NCBI GenBank assembly: GCA_002491195.1
Contig: DKVL01000024.1
Coordinates: 1 to 44,839, forward strand
Direction: 5' to 3'
Length of the DNA stretch: 44,839 nt
Source: Lachnospiraceae bacterium UBA7179
GTDB taxonomy: Bacteria > Bacillota > Clostridia > Lachnospirales > Lachnospiraceae
Part shown: one piece after another, positions 41,745 to 44,839 of the stretch
Layout of the letters: every line of letters begins with the position of its first letter
Numbering within the stretch: position 1 is the stretch's first letter
Program-made: the position numbers and the translations under genes
The notes under the pieces: generated by a model
Told to the model about the DNA's origin: nothing
The model's database searches: none
The model's input: the letters and a program-made list of their open reading frames with translations, nothing else

Positions 41745-42929
41745 ATGTATCAATCATTTTTAATAAAGTACGCGGAGATTGGCGTGAAAGGGAAGAACAG
41801 GTATCTGTTTGAGGACAGACTGTGCGATCAGATCCGATATGCACTGAAGCGCTGCGAGGGTACATTCGAGGTGACAAAATCGCAGGGGAGAATCTATGTC
41901 AATTCGCTTTCGGATTTTGATTACGAGGAGACTGTAGAGAATTTGAAGACGGTGTTTGGTGTTACAGGTATTTGTCCGGTAGTCCACGTGGAGGATGAAG
42001 GTTTTGAAAAGCTTTGTCAGGATGTGATCGCTTATATCGATAAAGCGTGTCCCGACAAGAATTTTACATTTAAAGTAGACGCGCGCAGGGCGAGAAAGAA
42101 TTATCCCAAAAACTCTATGGAGATCAATTGTGATGTTGGCGAAGCGCTGTTAAATGCATTTCCGCAGATGAAGGTTGAAGTGCACAAGCCGGATGTGATG
42201 CTGCGCATTGAAGTGCGGGAAAAAATATATATCTATTCAACTGTTATTCCAGGACCAGGAGGACTTCCGGTTGGAACAAACGGAAAGGGCATGCTGCTGC
42301 TGTCCGGCGGTATCGACTCTCCGGTGGCAGGCTATATGATTGCAAAGCGTGGGGTCAGGATCGACGCGGTCTATTTCAGCGCACCACCCTATACAAGTGA
42401 GCGCGCGACACAGAAAGTGATTGATCTTGCAAGAACAGTATCGAAATACAGCGGACCGATCAATCTGCACATTATCAACTTTACGGATATACAGCTCTAT
42501 ATTTATGATCAGTGCCCGCATGATGAGCTCACAATCATCATGCGGCGCTATATGATGCGCATTGCCGAGGAGATCGCAAAGAAAAGCGGCTGTCTGGGAT
42601 TGATCACAGGTGAGAGCATAGGGCAGGTGGCGTCACAGACCATGCAGTCGCTGATGGCGACAAACGATGTATGTACATTGCCCGTCTACAGGCCGTTGAT
42701 TGGATTTGATAAGCAGGAGATCGTAGAAGTTTCCGAGAAGATCGATACATATGAGACTTCGATCCAGCCCTATGAGGATTGCTGCACAATCTTTGTGGCA
42801 AAACATCCTGTGACAAAACCGAATCTGAATGTGATCCGGATCCACGAGAGAAATCTGGATGAGAAGATAGATGAGATGGTGCAGACAGCTCTGGATACAG
42901 AGGAAGTGATAGAGATTGCCTATCAATAA
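41745..42929 (+). CDS. thiI: tRNA 4-thiouridine sulfurtransferase ThiI
   Basis: 394 residues: N-terminal ferredoxin-like and THUMP domain (about 1-165), then the PP-loop ATPase (LLLSGGIDSPVAGYMIAKRGV; GESIGQVASQTMQSL). No C-terminal rhodanese domain, as usual in Firmicutes, where a partner desulfurase acts. AAGGAGA precedes the ATG. Makes s4U at tRNA position 8, and in some species contributes to thiamine thiazole synthesis. Confidence 0.96.
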   Translation: MYQSFLIKYAEIGVKGKNRYLFEDRLCDQIRYALKRCEGTFEVTKSQGRIYVNSLSDFDYEETVENLKTVFGVTGICPVVHVEDEGFEKLCQDVIAYIDKACPDKNFTFKVDARRARKNYPKNSMEINCDVGEALLNAFPQMKVEVHKPDVMLRIEVREKIYIYSTVIPGPGGLPVGTNGKGMLLLSGGIDSPVAGYMIAKRGVRIDAVYFSAPPYTSERATQKVIDLARTVSKYSGPINLHIINFTDIQLYIYDQCPHDELTIIMRRYMMRIAEEIAKKSGCLGLITGESIGQVASQTMQSLMATNDVCTLPVYRPLIGFDKQEIVEVSEKIDTYETSIQPYEDCCTIFVAKHPVTKPNLNVIRIHERNLDEKIDEMVQTALDTEEVIEIAYQ

Positions 42930-42937
42930 AGGACAAA

Positions 42938-42961
42938 ACCGGGTACATCGCTGTACCCGGT
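42938..42961. terminator. perfect hairpin after thiI
   Basis: ACCGGGTACA, TCGC, TGTACCCGGT: 10 perfect pairs and a four-base loop, but no T tract. Could be a terminator or transcript-end stabiliser. Confidence 0.6.
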
Positions 42962-43046
42962 AAATGTTCAACTCGTCTAATATTCAAGCTAATGATTTCT
43001 AAGCTATGCGGACAAGAGATCAGTATGTATCGCCGCTATGCGGATA

Positions 43047-43277
43047 CTATACTAAATAAGGCTTTAATACTTCCATAACCTCATCTACGCCGCCCTCAGC
43101 ATGAATATTCAGATCGATCGGTTTCGATAAATCCAGGCTGAAGATACCCATGATAGATTTTGCATCTATAACGTATCTGCCTGAAACAAGGTCAAAATCA
43201 TAATCGAACTTTGTGATATCGTTTACGAAAGATTTTACCTTATCAATAGAGTTTAAAGAAATCTGAACTGTTTTCAT
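43047..43277 (-). CDS. HPr-fold protein lacking the phosphorylatable histidine
   Basis: 76 residues. The C-terminal two-thirds fit HPr, including the regulatory serine region AKSIMGIFSLDLSKPIDLNIHAEG. The first part reads MKTVQISLNSIDKVKSFV, in place of the usual GLHARPA, so the His15 phosphorylation site is absent. It thus cannot carry PTS phosphate, but the Ser in SIMG could be phosphorylated by HPr kinase, as in Bacillus Crh, a carbon-catabolite co-repressor. Excellent AAAGGAGG and promoter. A regulatory role is inferred. Confidence 0.85.
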   Translation of the reverse strand: MKTVQISLNSIDKVKSFVNDITKFDYDFDLVSGRYVIDAKSIMGIFSLDLSKPIDLNIHAEGGVDEVMEVLKPYLV

Positions 43278-43311
43278 TCTGACTACCTCCTTTAATTATA
43301 CCTTCCCTTTA

Positions 43312-43340
43312 ATAATAAAGGTAATCTGCGGAAAAGTCAA
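43312..43340 (-). promoter_or_regulatory. promoter of the HPr-like gene
   Basis: On the minus strand TTGACT and TATTAT are separated by 17 bases, about 35 bases before the ATG. Confidence 0.7.
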
Positions 43341-43461
43341 CTAAAGACGGAAAACAGTTGTAATGAAAATTGACGAAAATAAGTAAAAAATATGTACAAA
43401 TTAACTGTATTGCCAGAGCATTTTTCAGAAACGCGCTGAGACGAAAGGGTAAATAAGCAGG

Positions 43462-44775
43462 ATGAAAACAGTAGCATACCATAATCTTGGTTGTAAGGTA
43501 AATTCATATGAAATGGACGCCATGCTGCAGGCATTGCGGCAGAAAGGATATCAGATCGTGCCGTTTGACGAAAAGGCTGATATCTATATTGTGAACACTT
43601 GTACAGTGACGAACATTGCGGACAGAAAGAGCAGACAGATGCTTCACAGGGCGAAGAAGACCAATCCAGAGGGAATCGTCGTGGCTGTGGGGTGTTACGT
43701 GCAGTCCGGCACGCAGGCGGTGGAGACAGACAGCGCGGTTGATCTGTTGATCGGAAATAACAGGAAAAAAGATCTGGTCGAAATCCTCGAAAACTATCTT
43801 CACGGCGTGACACAGGAGAGCGTGATCGATATCAACCATACGTCGGAGTATGAGGAGATGCGGCTTACCTCGACGGCAGAACACACCCGGGCCTATATCA
43901 AGATACAGGACGGATGCAATCAGTTCTGTACATACTGTATGATACCCTACGCGAGAGGCCGCGTCAGAAGCCGTAGGAAACAGGACGTGCTTGCGGAGAT
44001 CGAGGGGCTTGTGGCCACTGGGTACAAGGAGTTTGTACTGACAGGAATCCATATCAGCTCCTATGGTATGGATTTTCAGGAAAATCAGGAAGAGAATCTG
44101 CTTACATTAGTGCAGGCAATCGACGCAGTCAAAGGAGTAGAGCGAATCCGGCTGGGATCACTCGAACCGCGCATTGTCACAGAGACGTTTGCGGAAAGCC
44201 TGGCAGGATTAAAGCATGTCTGCCCGCATTTTCACTTATCCCTTCAAAGCGGATGCGAGACGGTACTAAAGCGTATGAATCGCCATTATACGCCTGAAGA
44301 TTATCTGTATGGAGTGACGCTTTTGCGCGGTGTGTTTGTGCATCCGGCAATTACGACGGATGTGATCGTGGGATTTCCAGGAGAGACAGAGGAGGAATTT
44401 GAGGCTACAAGACAGTTTGTGGAGAAGGTAGGATTTTACGAGATGCATATTTTTAAGTACTCCAGAAGAAAAGGCACAAAAGCGGCAGTGATGCCTATGC
44501 AGGTGGCAGAGTCAGACAAAGCCATAAGAAGCGGTGCGCTGCAGACCATCGAGCGAAGGGATTCCAGGAAGTTTCGGTCTTATTATATTGACAGAGATGT
44601 GGAGGTGTTATTTGAGGAAAAGAAAATAATTGCGGGAACAGAGTACTGGATCGGACATACAAGGGAGTATGTGAAAGTGGCAGCTCTGGCGCAGGGGAAA
44701 GCGCTTGAAAATCAGTTGATTACAGGTAAAATCAGTAAATTTCTCGAGGATGAGACGATAATTATGGAGTATTAA
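43462..44775 (+). CDS. mtaB: tRNA t6A37 methylthiotransferase MtaB
   Basis: 437 residues. The N-terminal UPF0004 domain has cysteines in HNLGCKVNSYE, NTCTVTN and VGCYVQSG. The radical SAM motif is CNQFCTYCMIPYARG. The C-terminal TRAM-like region is RDVEVLFEEKK...HTREYVKV. It converts t6A to ms2t6A at position 37 of certain tRNAs, using two iron-sulfur clusters. Short GAAAGGG upstream. Confidence 0.95.
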   Translation: MKTVAYHNLGCKVNSYEMDAMLQALRQKGYQIVPFDEKADIYIVNTCTVTNIADRKSRQMLHRAKKTNPEGIVVAVGCYVQSGTQAVETDSAVDLLIGNNRKKDLVEILENYLHGVTQESVIDINHTSEYEEMRLTSTAEHTRAYIKIQDGCNQFCTYCMIPYARGRVRSRRKQDVLAEIEGLVATGYKEFVLTGIHISSYGMDFQENQEENLLTLVQAIDAVKGVERIRLGSLEPRIVTETFAESLAGLKHVCPHFHLSLQSGCETVLKRMNRHYTPEDYLYGVTLLRGVFVHPAITTDVIVGFPGETEEEFEATRQFVEKVGFYEMHIFKYSRRKGTKAAVMPMQVAESDKAIRSGALQTIERRDSRKFRSYYIDRDVEVLFEEKKIIAGTEYWIGHTREYVKVAALAQGKALENQLITGKISKFLEDETIIMEY

Positions 44776-44777
44776 TA

Positions 44778-44807
44778 GTAACAGTTCAGCCTTCGGCTTC
44801 CTGTTAC
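44778..44807 (+). terminator. hairpin after mtaB
   Basis: GTAACAG pairs with CTGTTAC. An inner stem AGCC/GGCT with TTC loop completes it. No T tract within the window. Confidence 0.55.
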
Positions 44808-44839
44808 AAGCATCAAGCCATGCAAAAACCGCTTCGCGG

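Noticed and set aside
42985..43046. Further copy of the stop-codon hairpin family
   Set aside because: TTCTAAGC and GCGGACAAGAG resemble parts of copy 2, but no complementary arm is present.

Overview
The window looks like a chromosomal segment of a spore-forming gut-type Clostridium relative, most likely family Lachnospiraceae. The evidence is a SpoIIID gene, a paired glgC-glgD, a CIRCE-controlled hrcA-grpE-dnaK-dnaJ-prmA-rsmE cluster, a nifS-thiI pair, AGGAGG-type ribosome binding sites, several TTG/GTG starts, and many GGDEF/EAL and lipoprotein genes. Genus-level placement cannot be made from the sequence alone.

Layout. 1-4,000 is a decayed accessory patch: a HicB-like antitoxin, an FtsX-type permease cut off after its first half, a nuclease-like pseudogene with an in-frame stop, and a frameshifted sensor kinase. 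A 22-bp direct repeat brackets an island that also holds a possible small RNA. 4,000-10,500 carries an M15 peptidase lipoprotein, a PAS-GGDEF-EAL protein, and an SsuABC/TauABC-like importer operon with an acetyltransferase inside it. 10,683-12,989 is a large aconitase-family hydratase.

13,292-18,588 is the most interesting block. On the minus strand it reads: a 29-residue peptide gene, a SPASM-type radical SAM enzyme, a fused ABC exporter, and an 81-residue secreted acidic peptide. Converging on these is a 634-residue regulator with two HTH domains and TPR-like regions. This has the makings of a radical SAM RiPP system with peptide-type regulation. The peptide ends in two NxxC motifs (NYAC and NGRC). 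It is too short for ordinary ORF calling and overlaps no other gene.

19,275-24,937 has glycogen synthesis genes, a CarD-like protein, a PTS-EIIC-like membrane protein behind a purine-rich leader of about 650 nt, and a histidine phosphatase. 24,937-30,319 has envelope proteins (a trigger-factor-like lipoprotein and a coiled-coil NlpC/P60 hydrolase), a diguanylate cyclase and spoIIID. 30,486-33,134 is an ABC-2 exporter operon. From 33,200 to the end is housekeeping: heat shock, rRNA/protein methyltransferases, cysteine desulfurase, ThiI, an HPr-like protein without the phosphorylatable histidine, and MtaB.

Three families of non-coding repeats run through the window. One is a long hairpin placed exactly at the stop codon of operon genes (9639, 21626, 37109, 41669, and a short form at 28155). 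One is an element of about 80 nt that follows hairpins or terminators (1797, 13078, 18838). One is a tandem repeat of about 65 bp (6801-6971). A group II intron-like 5' fragment lies at 13157. No tRNA, rRNA or CRISPR array was seen.
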